DNA of 64,000 nt from an uncultured Chlorobiota bacterium (GTDB lineage: Bacteria; Bacteroidota; Ignavibacteria; UBA10030; UBA6906): contig CAADGV010000030.1 of the NCBI GenBank assembly GCA_900696645.1, positions 118,767-182,766 of the forward strand. Direction: 5' to 3'. The position numbers and the translations under genes were made by a program. This document shows positions 7,623 through 17,126 of the stretch, piece by piece. The notes below the pieces were generated by a model that saw only the letters and a program-made list of their open reading frames with translations, did not search any database and was not told where the DNA came from. Within the stretch, counting starts at the first letter, position 1, and every line of letters begins with the position of its first letter.

Positions 7623-9404
7623 ATGAAACATTTGGCGAAAGCTTTGCTCATCTGTTTAGTTGCTTTCGCTCCCTTGCTTGCGCAAACACCGGAGGATATT
7701 GCACGTGAAGCAGGCATTGGAGCAGAGGAAATTGTTGACACATCCCCCCGTGCGCAACTCTGGGCCGACATTGTTGCCGCCCGACGCGCAGAAAATCTCT
7801 CCCTCTATGAAACCCTCACAGCGCAGTACAACCAGCAATACCCCAATGCGTTTTCCCGTGTAGCCTCTACCGCAGACGAACCGTACGCCGTGCTGCCCGG
7901 TTTGTCGAACGGAAACGGGACATCCAATGATTGGGGTCCGGGAGACGTTCCGGTTTCAACTGCAAACATCTTGAGCCCGCTTATAGCCGGAAATGCCAAG
8001 AGCCTCAGACTTCGCGTTGATAGTCTGGGGAATAAGTTCGTTGCTTACATTGCCAGCAACAGAGATACGCTCTGTGTTTTCCGGTCAACGGATCAAGGAT
8101 TAACATGGACACGAATTCTGAACGTCCTTCCCGGCGGAACAACGAAGTGGCATTCATTCGATTTCTTTGTCACGGATTCAGTGAACAATCATCTCCTCGG
8201 ATTTGCTGCTGTCCGTACGCTTGCGGCGGCAGGGTATGGCGGACAGTTGTACTGGCTTTCCTGTCTTGAAAACGGATCCGGCTTCAGAGCTGCCGGCATT
8301 GCCACTCGTCCCGCAGGCCGAGGGCACATCAATCCCGCTATTGTTTCCGATGGATACATGTGGAGCGCCAGTTTGACGTATTGGTACACGGCATTCCAAA
8401 ACGTGGATTCGACCACCGGTGTCGGCAATCAAGCCCTCGCGGCATTTTCGACGGATTGGGGAACAACGTGGGCGCTCGACACAGCACGCAACTCGTTCAA
8501 CGATTTTGACCTGGACATCGACTACAACTTCCGGTCGGATACCATTGGGGTGCTGTTGACGAACGATATCACAGCAACAAACCCCAATCTGCGTCTGCAA
8601 CGCATTCCGCTTTCAGGTTTGGGCACGGGATCGACATGGACGCAGCTGAACGTTGGGGCGACAGCAGATCCGGAGTTCGGCGGCTCTTTTGTGTCGAACC
8701 GGCAAAGCAATGCCTTGATGATCATGTATACGCGCACGCAAGCCGGAATCGATAATATAGGCTATGGCATCAGTCCAACGGGAGCGTGGGCACTTGCAAA
8801 CTGGACGTTGAATGAGATTCTCCAACTTCAAGCCAACAACCAGAATCGTGCGGACCTCGATTGCCAGGAGGCTCAGGGTGCTTTCAGAGTTGCCTACGTT
8901 TCGAAGGGGCCGTCGCGCGACACGATTATCTATACGAGCGCATTCACTCCTCCCTTTGCAGGCCACCAGATTGTGAATGAAAATCGCAACGCCAGCACGT
9001 CCACAGCTCCCAGTGTTGCGGGTTTCCGATCTACAGCTGGATTTGGTGGCGGCGTGATCTACTCGGAACTCGGACCCACTGGTGTGTTCTATGACGGTTC
9101 AAACATTAATACGGATGTCCGGCCGACAAATGAACTGCCGGGCACCTTTGCTCTGGAACAGAACTATCCGAATCCGTTTAACCCGTCAACCACAATCAGG
9201 TTCAGCATGCCGCAGACGAGTGAAGTGACACTCAAGGTGTTCGACATGCTCGGTCGGGAAGTGGCAACTCTTGTGAACGACGTGAAGCCGATGGGTACGT
9301 ATGAAGTGACGTGGAACGCGGCCAACCTTGCCAGCGGCATTTACTACTACCGTATGACAGCAGGTTCGTTCAGTGAGGTGAAAAAACTCATTCTGCTGAA
9401 GTAA
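7623..9404 (+). CDS. T9SS-exported protein with Asp-box repeats
   Basis: AAGGAG sits just upstream of the ATG. The 593-residue protein has a signal peptide (residues 1-20, ending 'FAPLLA'). Its beta-rich body contains Asp-box-type turns such as 'FRSTDQGLTWTRI' and 'FSTDWGTTWALD', typical of sialidase/sortilin-like propellers. The last 75-80 residues are a type A T9SS sorting domain ('FALEQNYPNPFNPSTTIRF', 'LGREVATLVNDV', 'SGIYYYRM', 'KKLILLK'). It should pass the outer membrane and be released or attached at the surface. No catalytic residues can be assigned, so its substrate or role is unknown. A strong terminator follows. Confidence 0.85.
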   Translation: MKHLAKALLICLVAFAPLLAQTPEDIAREAGIGAEEIVDTSPRAQLWADIVAARRAENLSLYETLTAQYNQQYPNAFSRVASTADEPYAVLPGLSNGNGTSNDWGPGDVPVSTANILSPLIAGNAKSLRLRVDSLGNKFVAYIASNRDTLCVFRSTDQGLTWTRILNVLPGGTTKWHSFDFFVTDSVNNHLLGFAAVRTLAAAGYGGQLYWLSCLENGSGFRAAGIATRPAGRGHINPAIVSDGYMWSASLTYWYTAFQNVDSTTGVGNQALAAFSTDWGTTWALDTARNSFNDFDLDIDYNFRSDTIGVLLTNDITATNPNLRLQRIPLSGLGTGSTWTQLNVGATADPEFGGSFVSNRQSNALMIMYTRTQAGIDNIGYGISPTGAWALANWTLNEILQLQANNQNRADLDCQEAQGAFRVAYVSKGPSRDTIIYTSAFTPPFAGHQIVNENRNASTSTAPSVAGFRSTAGFGGGVIYSELGPTGVFYDGSNINTDVRPTNELPGTFALEQNYPNPFNPSTTIRFSMPQTSEVTLKVFDMLGREVATLVNDVKPMGTYEVTWNAANLASGIYYYRMTAGSFSEVKKLILLK

Positions 9405-9425
9405 AAGTTGTATGCTATAGAACAC

Positions 9426-9455
9426 AAAGAGCGGGGCCATACGGTCCCGCTCTTT
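9426..9455 (+). terminator. Intrinsic terminator after the T9SS-exported gene
   Basis: AAAGAGCGGG (9426-9435) pairs perfectly with CCCGCTCTTT (9446-9455) around a ten-base loop, 21 bases after the stop codon. The final TTT of the stem provides the short U tract. Confidence 0.8.
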
Positions 9456-9479
9456 ATATGTTTGCAAAGGAAAGATGGG

Positions 9480-9692
9480 ATGCCCTCAAAACAATCAGCA
9501 GTCGATTGGGTGAATGACGACAAGCGTTCTGCCGAAGAACTTCGTCGTGCATGCAGACTGATGGATTTGCCGGATGATGGGGATCTTGACGCCCTTCGGA
9601 CACGACTCAACAATGCGCTGACTGAAGTCGCCCCTTCTGAAGAAGTCGTATGTTTGAACCCTGGACCGATCACGGCAAAAGGAAGCTTCTAA
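9480..9692 (+). CDS. SAP-domain-like microprotein
   Basis: A 70-residue protein. I start it at 9480 because the terminator hairpin at 9426-9455 precludes an earlier start and GGAAAG lies six bases before the ATG. Residues about 15-47 ('SAEELRRACRLMDLPDDGD' then 'LDALRTRLNNAL') match the helix-loop-helix pattern of SAP domains: Leu-containing helix, 'LPxxGD' turn, then a second helix ending in Arg-Leu. SAP domains bind DNA or RNA in eukaryotes and in some bacterial proteins such as Ku and Rho N-termini. The C-terminal 20 residues are non-helical. It overlaps the convergent RNA methyltransferase by four bases. The function is unknown. Confidence 0.6.
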   Translation: MPSKQSAVDWVNDDKRSAEELRRACRLMDLPDDGDLDALRTRLNNALTEVAPSEEVVCLNPGPITAKGSF

Positions 9693-10510
9693 GACGTCCT
9701 TCTTCGTCTTGCCTCATACAGCACCACAGCGCTCGCGCTGGCAACGTTGAGCGAATTCATGCCCGAATGCATCGGTATTCCTATTTTGTCGGTTGCTACG
9801 GACTCGACGTCTGCTGAAACGCCCGCATCTTCGTTTCCGAACACGACGCATATGTTTCCGGAGAAATCTGCCCTGTCAATTGTCTGTTCCGCGTGAGCAT
9901 CGGCGATGATAACACGGGTGTTGTGTGCGATCTTAAGCCAATCAAGTGAATGTGCAAGGTTCTTTGCGTGAAAACAGGGCAGCTTGAAAATTCCGCCCAT
10001 TGAGTTGCGTACTGCACGGCGCAGGTACGGACTTGCCGTTGTTCTGCTCACGAGAATTGCGTCTACCCCAAACGCGGCACAATTTCTTACTACTACTCCA
10101 ACATTCTCGGCATGGACAAGTCCGTCGAGAGCGACAAGGAAGAAGGGAGCCGGAAGTCTCGGAACAAGTTCAGGCAAAGGCAGTTCGGTCGGAGTTCTTC
10201 CAACAGCCATAATTCCCTGATGCAGCGGAAAGCCGACTATCGTCTCAAGCAGCGCCTTCTCGCCGACGAAAATCTCAACCCCGTCTAACCGCCTTTCATC
10301 TGCTGTACGAACAATTTCCTCCAACCATTCCTCCGTGAGCAGAAGAGAGATTGTCTGCCAATCCGAAGAGAGAAAACGACGCACCACTTTCTCGCCCTCG
10401 GCAACAAATATCCCCTGCTCAAGATGATCCTGCGGACGTCGAAGCGTGTGATAGGGCTGAAGCTGCGGAAGTTCGAGTGACGTGATGCGATGAATCGACA
10501 GGTTGCTCAT
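9689..10510 (-). CDS. SpoU/TrmH-family RNA 2'-O-methyltransferase
   Basis: A 273-residue protein with the three SPOUT motifs of the SpoU class. They are motif 1 'NVGVVVRNCAAFGVDAILV' (about residue 137), motif 2 'VVFGNEDAGVS' (about 220) and motif 3 'IPMHSGMNSLNVASASAV' (about 243). The N-terminal 100 residues resemble the SpoU substrate-binding domain. It should transfer methyl from SAM to a ribose 2'-OH of rRNA or tRNA using the trefoil-knot site. The exact nucleotide cannot be predicted. Its start overlaps the stop of the upstream membrane-protein gene by four bases, so they are probably cotranscribed. Confidence 0.85.
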   Translation of the reverse strand: MSNLSIHRITSLELPQLQPYHTLRRPQDHLEQGIFVAEGEKVVRRFLSSDWQTISLLLTEEWLEEIVRTADERRLDGVEIFVGEKALLETIVGFPLHQGIMAVGRTPTELPLPELVPRLPAPFFLVALDGLVHAENVGVVVRNCAAFGVDAILVSRTTASPYLRRAVRNSMGGIFKLPCFHAKNLAHSLDWLKIAHNTRVIIADAHAEQTIDRADFSGNICVVFGNEDAGVSADVESVATDKIGIPMHSGMNSLNVASASAVVLYEARRRRTS

Positions 10511-11592
10511 GGTTGCTTCGCAGCAAGCAATGGTTGTTGCTTTAGGTGATAGGGGATTTTCACAAACCTGAACAATACTGTGTGTGAAGCAAGCAACAAC
10601 ACAATCGGATACATTTCATATGCAGCCCGTAGTTCCGTTATCACGCCAGACAAAAGTACCAATACGCCAAGAGGGATCGCCAGTAGAATGGCCTTCCGCA
10701 AGATCTCGTGCTTCTTGCGGAAATCCAGGAAAACCAGCGTCAGGACGAGAGTCCATCCGACTAATGTTATCCAATCATAGCCCATCAGCAGAATGTGCAG
10801 ATTGAGGAAGAGATGAAAATCCATCACAGCCCCTCCATTCCCGACAAATGAGTAGGTGATAACGGCTTTGATAACAGCGAAGATCACCCCTTGTGTCAAT
10901 GCATGAAGAAGCAACGATTTCCGCGGCATTCTCTTCCAATACAACAGCACGAAGAACAGCGAAAGCAAAACCATCGTTTCTTTGTTGAGACATCCGAGAA
11001 TGAACACAGGGTAGTAGAATGTCCACCTTCCGTGTATCATCATTACCATTCCCAGAGTGAAGAAGAAGAGCGCAGGAAGATCGTAGATATAATGCGGCCC
11101 CGTCAGAAAAACCGGTGGCAGCGCCAGGAGAGCTAAGATTGGAATGATATTGGTGATGGCTTGTTCCGTTTCATATAGCGTTGACCAGAGGTTTTTCATA
11201 ACAAACGGAAACCCGAACAAGGCAAGAAATGCAAACGACAGAGCGATCAGATATTCTGCGAAATATTCTATTTCCCATCCTAATCGAGCCGTTTCTTTTT
11301 GAACTTTTGGGAGTTCTAGAACCTTCTGTTCCAATGAGTCAAGAGTCGGGCCTGAGACGGTGAAGTACACAGCACGGGTAAGCATCGGGACAAGTACACG
11401 CTGGACGTACGGTTTGTGTGCCGTTCCGTAGATCAACTCGGAGAGTGTGGAGCGCAGGTCGCTGTTGAACGCGGTTGTCGGAGAATCGGCGCTCCAAACC
11501 CACACACCGAAGACATACATTGAGGCGACAATGTAGAGGATTGCAATGAATGACGTTTTGCGGAATAGAGAGTCGGGGGAGGATAAGGTCAT
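10507..11592 (-). CDS. Polytopic membrane protein, possibly GT-C-like
   Basis: A 361-residue protein with roughly nine or ten hydrophobic segments. Two features recall bacterial GT-C-type membrane proteins: a large soluble loop (about residues 40-100) after the first segment and the phrase 'GCLNKETMVLL' after a mid-protein helix. In GT-C-like families a conserved 'KE[ST]' motif follows the equivalent helix. I cannot identify a family with certainty. It shares four bases with the downstream methyltransferase start. A long inverted repeat (11598-11668) lies immediately upstream of its ATG. Confidence 0.65.
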   Translation of the reverse strand: MTLSSPDSLFRKTSFIAILYIVASMYVFGVWVWSADSPTTAFNSDLRSTLSELIYGTAHKPYVQRVLVPMLTRAVYFTVSGPTLDSLEQKVLELPKVQKETARLGWEIEYFAEYLIALSFAFLALFGFPFVMKNLWSTLYETEQAITNIIPILALLALPPVFLTGPHYIYDLPALFFFTLGMVMMIHGRWTFYYPVFILGCLNKETMVLLSLFFVLLYWKRMPRKSLLLHALTQGVIFAVIKAVITYSFVGNGGAVMDFHLFLNLHILLMGYDWITLVGWTLVLTLVFLDFRKKHEILRKAILLAIPLGVLVLLSGVITELRAAYEMYPIVLLLASHTVLFRFVKIPYHLKQQPLLAAKQP

Positions 11593-11597
11593 ATCAA

Positions 11598-11668
11598 CAG
11601 TTCACATTGCATCATCGGCTACGGTAAACTACGAGTTGCGTGCCAATGATGCAATGGTTGTTGAACTG
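11598..11668. repeat. Long imperfect inverted repeat between two minus-strand genes
   Basis: CAGTTCA (11598-11604) plus ATTGCATCAT (11606-11615) pair with ATGATGCAAT (11646-11655) and TGAACTG (11662-11668). That gives a 17-bp two-part stem around a 30-base loop. It starts two bases after the NtrC-type gene's stop codon and ends just before the next start. No T-run follows on the minus strand, so a simple terminator is not obvious. Confidence 0.6.
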
Positions 11669-11669
11669 C

Positions 11670-13037
11670 CTAGTTCCAGCGAAGCTGGTATTGCTGGATT
11701 TTTGTGTAGAGTGTCTTCAGGCTGATGCCGAGAATTTTCGCCGTTTCGGTTTTGTTACCGCGCAGGCTTTGCAGCACCGCTTCAATATGCATGCGCTCGA
11801 TTTCCTTCAGCGGAATTGTTGTGCCTACCTTGCTGTCGCGGCCGTTCGTCGAAGGCAGCGTCATCGGTGAATTCGGCAGCGAGAGATCCCGCGGCTCAAT
11901 GATATTGTTCTGGCACAGAATCGCCGCACGCTCGATTACGTTCTCCAGCTCACGGATATTTCCGGGCCAATCGTACGAAAGCAGTACCTCAATGGCCTTG
12001 TCTGAGATCGACTTCGGCACGCGGGTTTTCATTCTTGTTGTGAGGAACGAATTGACAAGGAGCGGAATGTCATCACGTCTCTGCTGCAATGAAGGCAACT
12101 CGATGGTAATGACGTTCAGACGGTACAGCAAATCCTCACGGAAACGTCCCTCTTTCACTTCCTCTTTCAAGTTCTTGTTGGTGGCGGAGAGGATGCGGCA
12201 ATCCGCTTTCAGAATTTGATTTCCGCCAACACGGCGGAATTCACCGCTTTGAATGAAGCGCAGAATCTTCGGTTGCACGATCGGGCTGATGTCGCCGATT
12301 TCGTCGAGGAACAACGTTCCTTTGTCCGCAATCTCGACAATACCCGGCTTCATTTTCTGGGCATCGGTAAATGCGCCCTTTTCATAACCGAACAGTTCGG
12401 CTTCAATAAGCGTATCGGGAATGGATGCACAATTGACTGTCACAAACGGCAATCCGTATCGCTCGCTGCGTTGATAGATGTAGTTTGCGATCAGTTCCTT
12501 GCCGGTACCGCTCGGTCCTTGAATCAACACAGTCGATTCGGTTGGTGCAACTTTGGCCGCAACGTCCAACACTCTGCGAAGGGCGGTGCTTTCGCCGATA
12601 ATGTCGCCGTTTCCTTGCAGCCGTTCAAGCTCGGTTTTCATAACGGCATTATTGCGGATAAGCTGCTGGTGTTCCAGAGCCCGCTCAATCGTTGTAAGAA
12701 GATCATCCGAAGTTGTGGGCTTGAGGATGTGGTCGTACGCGCCGGTTTTCATGCACTCAACGGCAATCCGTACATCGGCTGTTCCGGTAAGCATAACAAC
12801 TTCTGTCCTTGGATAGTTTGTTTTGATGAACTTCAACACTTCGATGCCATCTACCTTCGGCATTCGTACATCACAAAGAACCACGTCGTAGAGATTTGTT
12901 TGAATGGCGTTGATTGCGGCTATGCCGTCGGAGGCTGTCTCAACCGTATATCCTGCTCCCGAAATAAGCGTCGAGAGCATATATCTGAATGTTTCTTCGT
13001 CATCAACCACCAGAATTGTTTGATCCTTCTTTGCCAT
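11670..13037 (-). CDS. NtrC-family sigma-54 response regulator
   Basis: I start at 13037 because GAGAGGG lies six bases upstream; an earlier in-frame Met overlaps that site. The protein has a receiver domain (about residues 5-118, acidic pocket 'VVDDEE', phospho-Asp in 'VVLCDVRMP', Lys in 'ILKPTT'). Next comes an AAA+ domain (about 140-370, Walker A 'GPSGTGKE', Walker B 'LFLDEIGD'), then a Fis-type helix-turn-helix ('ETAKILGISLKTLYTKI'). It should remodel sigma-54 RNA polymerase after phosphorylation. The sigma-54 contact loop reads GAFTDA rather than the consensus GAFTGA. No histidine kinase is adjacent, so its partner is elsewhere. Its regulon cannot be read here. Confidence 0.92.
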   Translation of the reverse strand: MAKKDQTILVVDDEETFRYMLSTLISGAGYTVETASDGIAAINAIQTNLYDVVLCDVRMPKVDGIEVLKFIKTNYPRTEVVMLTGTADVRIAVECMKTGAYDHILKPTTSDDLLTTIERALEHQQLIRNNAVMKTELERLQGNGDIIGESTALRRVLDVAAKVAPTESTVLIQGPSGTGKELIANYIYQRSERYGLPFVTVNCASIPDTLIEAELFGYEKGAFTDAQKMKPGIVEIADKGTLFLDEIGDISPIVQPKILRFIQSGEFRRVGGNQILKADCRILSATNKNLKEEVKEGRFREDLLYRLNVITIELPSLQQRRDDIPLLVNSFLTTRMKTRVPKSISDKAIEVLLSYDWPGNIRELENVIERAAILCQNNIIEPRDLSLPNSPMTLPSTNGRDSKVGTTIPLKEIERMHIEAVLQSLRGNKTETAKILGISLKTLYTKIQQYQLRWN

Positions 13038-13334
13038 GAAATACCCTCTCAAATGTGAACTTTTCTCACTCTAAGCAGCACAATTCTTCAAACTCATCCA
13101 CCTCTGAGCAAGAGTTGTAACGCTTTGGCCGATTTATGTAGAACTTACCTATTCCCATACTGATTATCGGACATAAGGACAGACATCTTTAGTAGTTTTT
13201 ACAAATATGTATGTAGGAATGTGACCCACTTCGTTCAAGCAAGTTCCGGCAGCAAGTAATTGAAAATCATCAAGAAATGCCTATCTTTAGGGGACTCATT
13301 TTCCACCTTTTCCGACGAATTTCAGGGAATTTCA
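13038..13334. other. Divergent intergenic region, regulator/transketolase
   Basis: This stretch of about 300 bases separates the minus-strand NtrC-type gene from plus-strand tkt. It must contain promoters for both directions. It is A+T-rich, especially around 13180-13220, but I see no convincing -24/-12 sigma-54 element, riboswitch or terminator, and no small gene with a supported start. Confidence 0.4.
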
Positions 13335-15425
13335 ATGTCAAGCATCGCCTCCGGTTCATCTCCTTCAATTTCAATAGACCAATTAGATAAGCTTCCGAAA
13401 CTTCCAAGGCATCCAAGCCAAACGGAGTTGGATGAACTCTGCATCAACACTATTCGTTGTCTTTCGATTGATGCAATACAAAAAGCCAAATCAGGACACC
13501 CCGGAATGCCTATGGGAATGGCGCCCGCCGCATATCTCCTGTGGTCGCGCCATCTCAAGCACAACCCGCGCAACCCAAAGTGGGTGAATCGTGACAGATT
13601 CGTGCTATCCGCGGGACACGGCTGCATGCTTTTGTACTCGTTGCTTCACTTGACGGGTTACGATTTGCCTTTTGATGAGATTCTGAATTTCAGGCAGTGG
13701 GGGAGCAAAACACCGGGGCATCCTGAGTACGGGCACACGACCGGAGTTGAAGTGACAACGGGTCCGTTGGGGCAGGGGATTTCGAATGCGGTCGGGATGG
13801 CGCTGGCGGAGAAGTATCTTGTTGCATACTTCAATCGTGACGGCTTTCCGATTATCGACTACAACATCTATGTGATAGCGGGAGACGGCTGTTTGATGGA
13901 GGGTGTTTCATCGGAAGCGTGTTCGCTTGCCGGAACACTCGGTCTCAACAAGCTCATTGTGCTCTACGACGACAATCATATCTCAATCGACGGAAGCACC
14001 GATCTTGCCTTCACGGAAGATTCGGCGAAGCGGTACGAAGCATACGGGTGGTTCGTTCAAACAGTTGGTGGAGATGGCAACGATCTCGATGCCATCGGGA
14101 AAGCGTTGGTTGCAGCGCAGAACGAAAGGGATCGTCCCTCACTGATCAAGTTGCGGACACACATCGGCTACGGGAGCCCCAACAAACACGACACCGCCGA
14201 TGCACACGGGTCGCCTCTCGGCGATGATGAGATCAAATTGACGAAGAAACAGTTTGGATGGGATCCTGAAAGGAAACTCTTCATTCCTGACGAAGCATTG
14301 AAGGTATTCAGGAAAGAAGTTGAGAAAGGCGCTGCCAAGGAAGCGGAATGGAACACACTGTTTGCCAACTACGAAAAGGCTCATCCCGATTTGGCAAAGG
14401 AATTCAAGCGGGCAGCGGAGCGCAAACTTCCCGAGAACTGGGAAACAATTTGGAAGGAGAATGTTCCGAAATTCGATCCGGCAACGCCGCTTGCAACGCG
14501 TGAGGCGCAAGGAAAAACCCTTGATGCCATCATGCCGAAGTTGCCGCTTGTGCTCGGCGGCTCGGCTGATTTAACTCCATCAAACAATACAAAATTCAAA
14601 GGCTCGACGGACTTCAGCAAGACCAACAGACTCGGACGCTATATCCGGTACGGAGTACGTGAACACGGCATGGGCGCAATTATGAACGGCATTGCCGTCA
14701 GCGACATGCTGATTCCGTACGGGGCGACGTTCTTCGCGTTTACAGATTACATGCGACCCTCAATCAGGCTCGCCGCTCTATCAAAATACCCGACCATTTT
14801 CGTCTTCACCCATGAAAGCATCGGGCTGGGCGAAGATGGCCCGACACATCAGGCGGTTGAGCATTTCGCATCGCTGCGTGCAATGCCCGGCCTGATAATC
14901 CTACGTCCGGCGGATGCCAACGAAACTGCATACGCGTGGAAGTTTGCCCTCGAGCATCGTAAGGGCCCCGTGGTACTCGCAACCACACGCCAGAAACTCC
15001 CTGTTCTTGATCAAACAAAGTTTGCATCCGCGGCGAACCTTTCTCGGGGTGCATACATTCTGATTGGTGAAAAGAACCCGCGTGTATTGCTTCTTGCCAC
15101 CGGGTCGGAAGTATCACTCGCCGTCAAAGCGTACGAGCAGCTTTCCTCTGAAGGAATTCGTGCCCGCGTTGTAAGCATGCCGTCGTGGGAGTTGTTTGAG
15201 GCGCAATCCGGAGAATACAAAGAAAGCGTTCTGCCTCCATCGGTAACTGCGCGCGTGGCAGTTGAAGCAGGAATGAAGTTGGGATGGGAACGATACATCG
15301 GACAGCACGGCGAGTTTGTGGGAATGACAACATTCGGCATGTCGGCTCCCGTTGATGCAGTATTCAAGGGCTTTGGCATCACAGCAGAGGCCGTGGTCGC
15401 TGCAGCAAAAAGGGTGCTTGCATGA
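13335..15425 (+). CDS. tkt: Transketolase
   Basis: The 696-residue product has the length of bacterial transketolases. I use ATG 13335, preceded by CAGGGAA, rather than an in-frame ATG 75 bases upstream that would add a non-conserved leader. Seen motifs are '[12 protein letters not shown]' (N-terminal substrate site), '[14 protein letters not shown]' (TPP/magnesium-binding GDG), and '[18 protein letters not shown]' with the conserved pyrimidine-domain residues. It moves two-carbon ketol units between sugar phosphates in the pentose phosphate pathway and needs TPP. It heads a block with rpiB, tal and zwf; rpiB overlaps its end by four bases. Confidence 0.97.
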   Translation: MSSIASGSSPSISIDQLDKLPKLPRHPSQTELDELCINTIRCLSIDAIQKAKSGHPGMPMGMAPAAYLLWSRHLKHNPRNPKWVNRDRFVLSAGHGCMLLYSLLHLTGYDLPFDEILNFRQWGSKTPGHPEYGHTTGVEVTTGPLGQGISNAVGMALAEKYLVAYFNRDGFPIIDYNIYVIAGDGCLMEGVSSEACSLAGTLGLNKLIVLYDDNHISIDGSTDLAFTEDSAKRYEAYGWFVQTVGGDGNDLDAIGKALVAAQNERDRPSLIKLRTHIGYGSPNKHDTADAHGSPLGDDEIKLTKKQFGWDPERKLFIPDEALKVFRKEVEKGAAKEAEWNTLFANYEKAHPDLAKEFKRAAERKLPENWETIWKENVPKFDPATPLATREAQGKTLDAIMPKLPLVLGGSADLTPSNNTKFKGSTDFSKTNRLGRYIRYGVREHGMGAIMNGIAVSDMLIPYGATFFAFTDYMRPSIRLAALSKYPTIFVFTHESIGLGEDGPTHQAVEHFASLRAMPGLIILRPADANETAYAWKFALEHRKGPVVLATTRQKLPVLDQTKFASAANLSRGAYILIGEKNPRVLLLATGSEVSLAVKAYEQLSSEGIRARVVSMPSWELFEAQSGEYKESVLPPSVTARVAVEAGMKLGWERYIGQHGEFVGMTTFGMSAPVDAVFKGFGITAEAVVAAAKRVLA

Positions 15426-15871
15426 AGATCGCTCTTGCAGGAGATCACGCGGGGTTTTCCCTCAAACAATTTCTTGCCGCAGAATTGAAAAAGGAAGGTC
15501 ATGAAATCGTTGACCTCGGCGCGCACGATGAGTCGGCTTCAGATTATCCCGATTTCGCCCGGAAAATCGGGAAGGCGGTTGCAGCAAAGGAAGTCGAACG
15601 CGGTATCCTCGTCTGCGGCAGCGGAGTCGGCGCTTGCATTGCGGCGAACAAAATCAAAGGCATCCGTGCCGGAGTTGCACATGATACATACTCCGGGCAT
15701 CAGGGCGTCGAGCATGACGATATGAACGTGTTATGTCTCGGTTCACGCGTTATCGGAGTTGCGCCAGCGCTTGAAATAGCGCGGGCATTTCTAGCTGCGC
15801 GATTTACCAATGAAGAGCGGCACATCAGGAGACTGAAGAAAATTCTCGATATTGAACAACAGCAACAGTAA
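15422..15871 (+). CDS. rpiB: Ribose-5-phosphate isomerase B
   Basis: A 149-residue RpiB/LacAB-type protein. It has 'GDHAGFSLK' at the N-terminus (substrate phosphate contact), '[15 protein letters not shown]', and '[17 protein letters not shown]', where the Cys supplies the enediol base. It interconverts ribose 5-phosphate and ribulose 5-phosphate. It overlaps tkt as ATGA, so translation is probably coupled, and tal follows 21 bases later. Confidence 0.95.
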   Translation: MKIALAGDHAGFSLKQFLAAELKKEGHEIVDLGAHDESASDYPDFARKIGKAVAAKEVERGILVCGSGVGACIAANKIKGIRAGVAHDTYSGHQGVEHDDMNVLCLGSRVIGVAPALEIARAFLAARFTNEERHIRRLKKILDIEQQQQ

Positions 15872-15892
15872 GAAATGTAAGTGAGGAACAAT

Positions 15893-17008
15893 ATGACGAA
15901 TATCCAGAAACTCGAACAACTCGGGCAGAGCATCTGGTATGATAACATTAGCAGAAACGTCCTGCAAACCGGCGAGTTGAAGCGCATGGTAGATGAAGGA
16001 TTACTCGGCGTCACATCCAATCCAACAATTTTCGACAAGGCAATTTCAGGCAGCACGGACTATGACGATCAGATTGCCGGATTGCTTTCCGCGAACCCGG
16101 AAATCGATACTGCGGAGATTATTCGTGCGTTGATGGTGAAAGATATACAGATGGCCTGCGATGTTATGCACGAAGTGTACGAGCGAACAAACGGCAGCGA
16201 CGGATACGTCAGCATTGAGGTGACCCCTTCAAAGGCCCGGATGACGCAAGAAACGGTTGAAGAGGCACGCCTTCTGTGGAATCTTGTTGGCAGGAGGAAT
16301 CTCATGGTAAAAATCCCCGCAACAAAGGAGGGACTTCCTGCAATAGAACAATGTCTCAGTGAAGGCATAAACATTAATGTCACGCTTATCTTCTCCGTTG
16401 ACCGCTATCGGGCGGTTGCGCGGGCATTCATTGCCGGATTGGAACGACGTGCATTGGCGGGACTGTCCGTGCGTGATGTTGCTTCTGTTGCAAGCGTATT
16501 CGTCAGTCGCATTGATACTCTGGTTGATGATCTTCTTTCAAAGAAGAACGATCCTGCAATGCAGACCGTCATGGGCAAGGCAGCAGTTGCCAACACCAAG
16601 TATGTATATCAGGCTTTCAAGGATGTGTTCTCATCAAAACGATGGAAGGCGTTGAAGGCCAAGGGAGCCGTTGCTCAACGTCCGTTGTGGGGAAGTACCG
16701 GAACGAAGAATCCCGCTTATAGCGACTTGCTCTATGTCGAGACACTCGTTGGCCGACAAACGGTGAACACTGTGCCTCCGGCGACATATAACGCGATTCT
16801 CGATCATGCAAAACCTGCGCTTACTGTTGAACGTGACATGGACAAGGCGCTTGAGGCGCTCTGCGATGTTGCGCGTGCAGGTATTGATATGCGATGGGTT
16901 CTGCAAAAGCTCGAGGATGACGGCGTTGCCGCGTTCGAAAAATCATTCGACGGCCTCTATCAGAATCTCCAGAACAAGCGGAATGAATTTGCTGCAGCCC
17001 GCGTGTAA
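15893..17008 (+). CDS. tal: Transaldolase
   Basis: I chose ATG 15893 over an in-frame GTG at 15881 because GAGGA (15883-15887) is then properly spaced. The 371-residue length fits the long transaldolases found alone or fused with glucose-6-phosphate isomerase. Motifs are 'GVTSNPTIFDKAI' and the Schiff-base Lys strand 'LMVKIPATKEG', plus the C-terminal 'LQKLEDDGVAAFEKSF'. It transfers dihydroxyacetone units between sedoheptulose 7-phosphate and glyceraldehyde 3-phosphate. It lies in the pentose phosphate block and is followed by a weak terminator. Confidence 0.95.
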   Translation: MTNIQKLEQLGQSIWYDNISRNVLQTGELKRMVDEGLLGVTSNPTIFDKAISGSTDYDDQIAGLLSANPEIDTAEIIRALMVKDIQMACDVMHEVYERTNGSDGYVSIEVTPSKARMTQETVEEARLLWNLVGRRNLMVKIPATKEGLPAIEQCLSEGININVTLIFSVDRYRAVARAFIAGLERRALAGLSVRDVASVASVFVSRIDTLVDDLLSKKNDPAMQTVMGKAAVANTKYVYQAFKDVFSSKRWKALKAKGAVAQRPLWGSTGTKNPAYSDLLYVETLVGRQTVNTVPPATYNAILDHAKPALTVERDMDKALEALCDVARAGIDMRWVLQKLEDDGVAAFEKSFDGLYQNLQNKRNEFAAARV

Positions 17009-17050
17009 TCGGCCTGTGATTCGGATTCGTTTCATGTCTATGTGTCCGAA

Positions 17051-17090
17051 AAAGCCTTTCATCCTTTGCGGTGTGGAAGGCTTTACTTCT
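17051..17090 (+). terminator. Possible weak terminator after tal
   Basis: AAAGCCTT (17051-17058) pairs with AAGGCTTT (17077-17084) around an 18-base loop, followed by ACTTCT. The loop is long and the U tract poor, so it may only partly reduce read-through into zwf. Confidence 0.4.
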
Positions 17091-17126
17091 TGCGAGTCAA
17101 GAGTGCTCAATAATCCGTAAACCCCA

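Noticed and set aside
12216..13058. A 280-codon open frame on the plus strand opposite the NtrC-type regulator
   Set aside because: The minus strand encodes a complete regulator with all motifs; the plus frame is a shadow.
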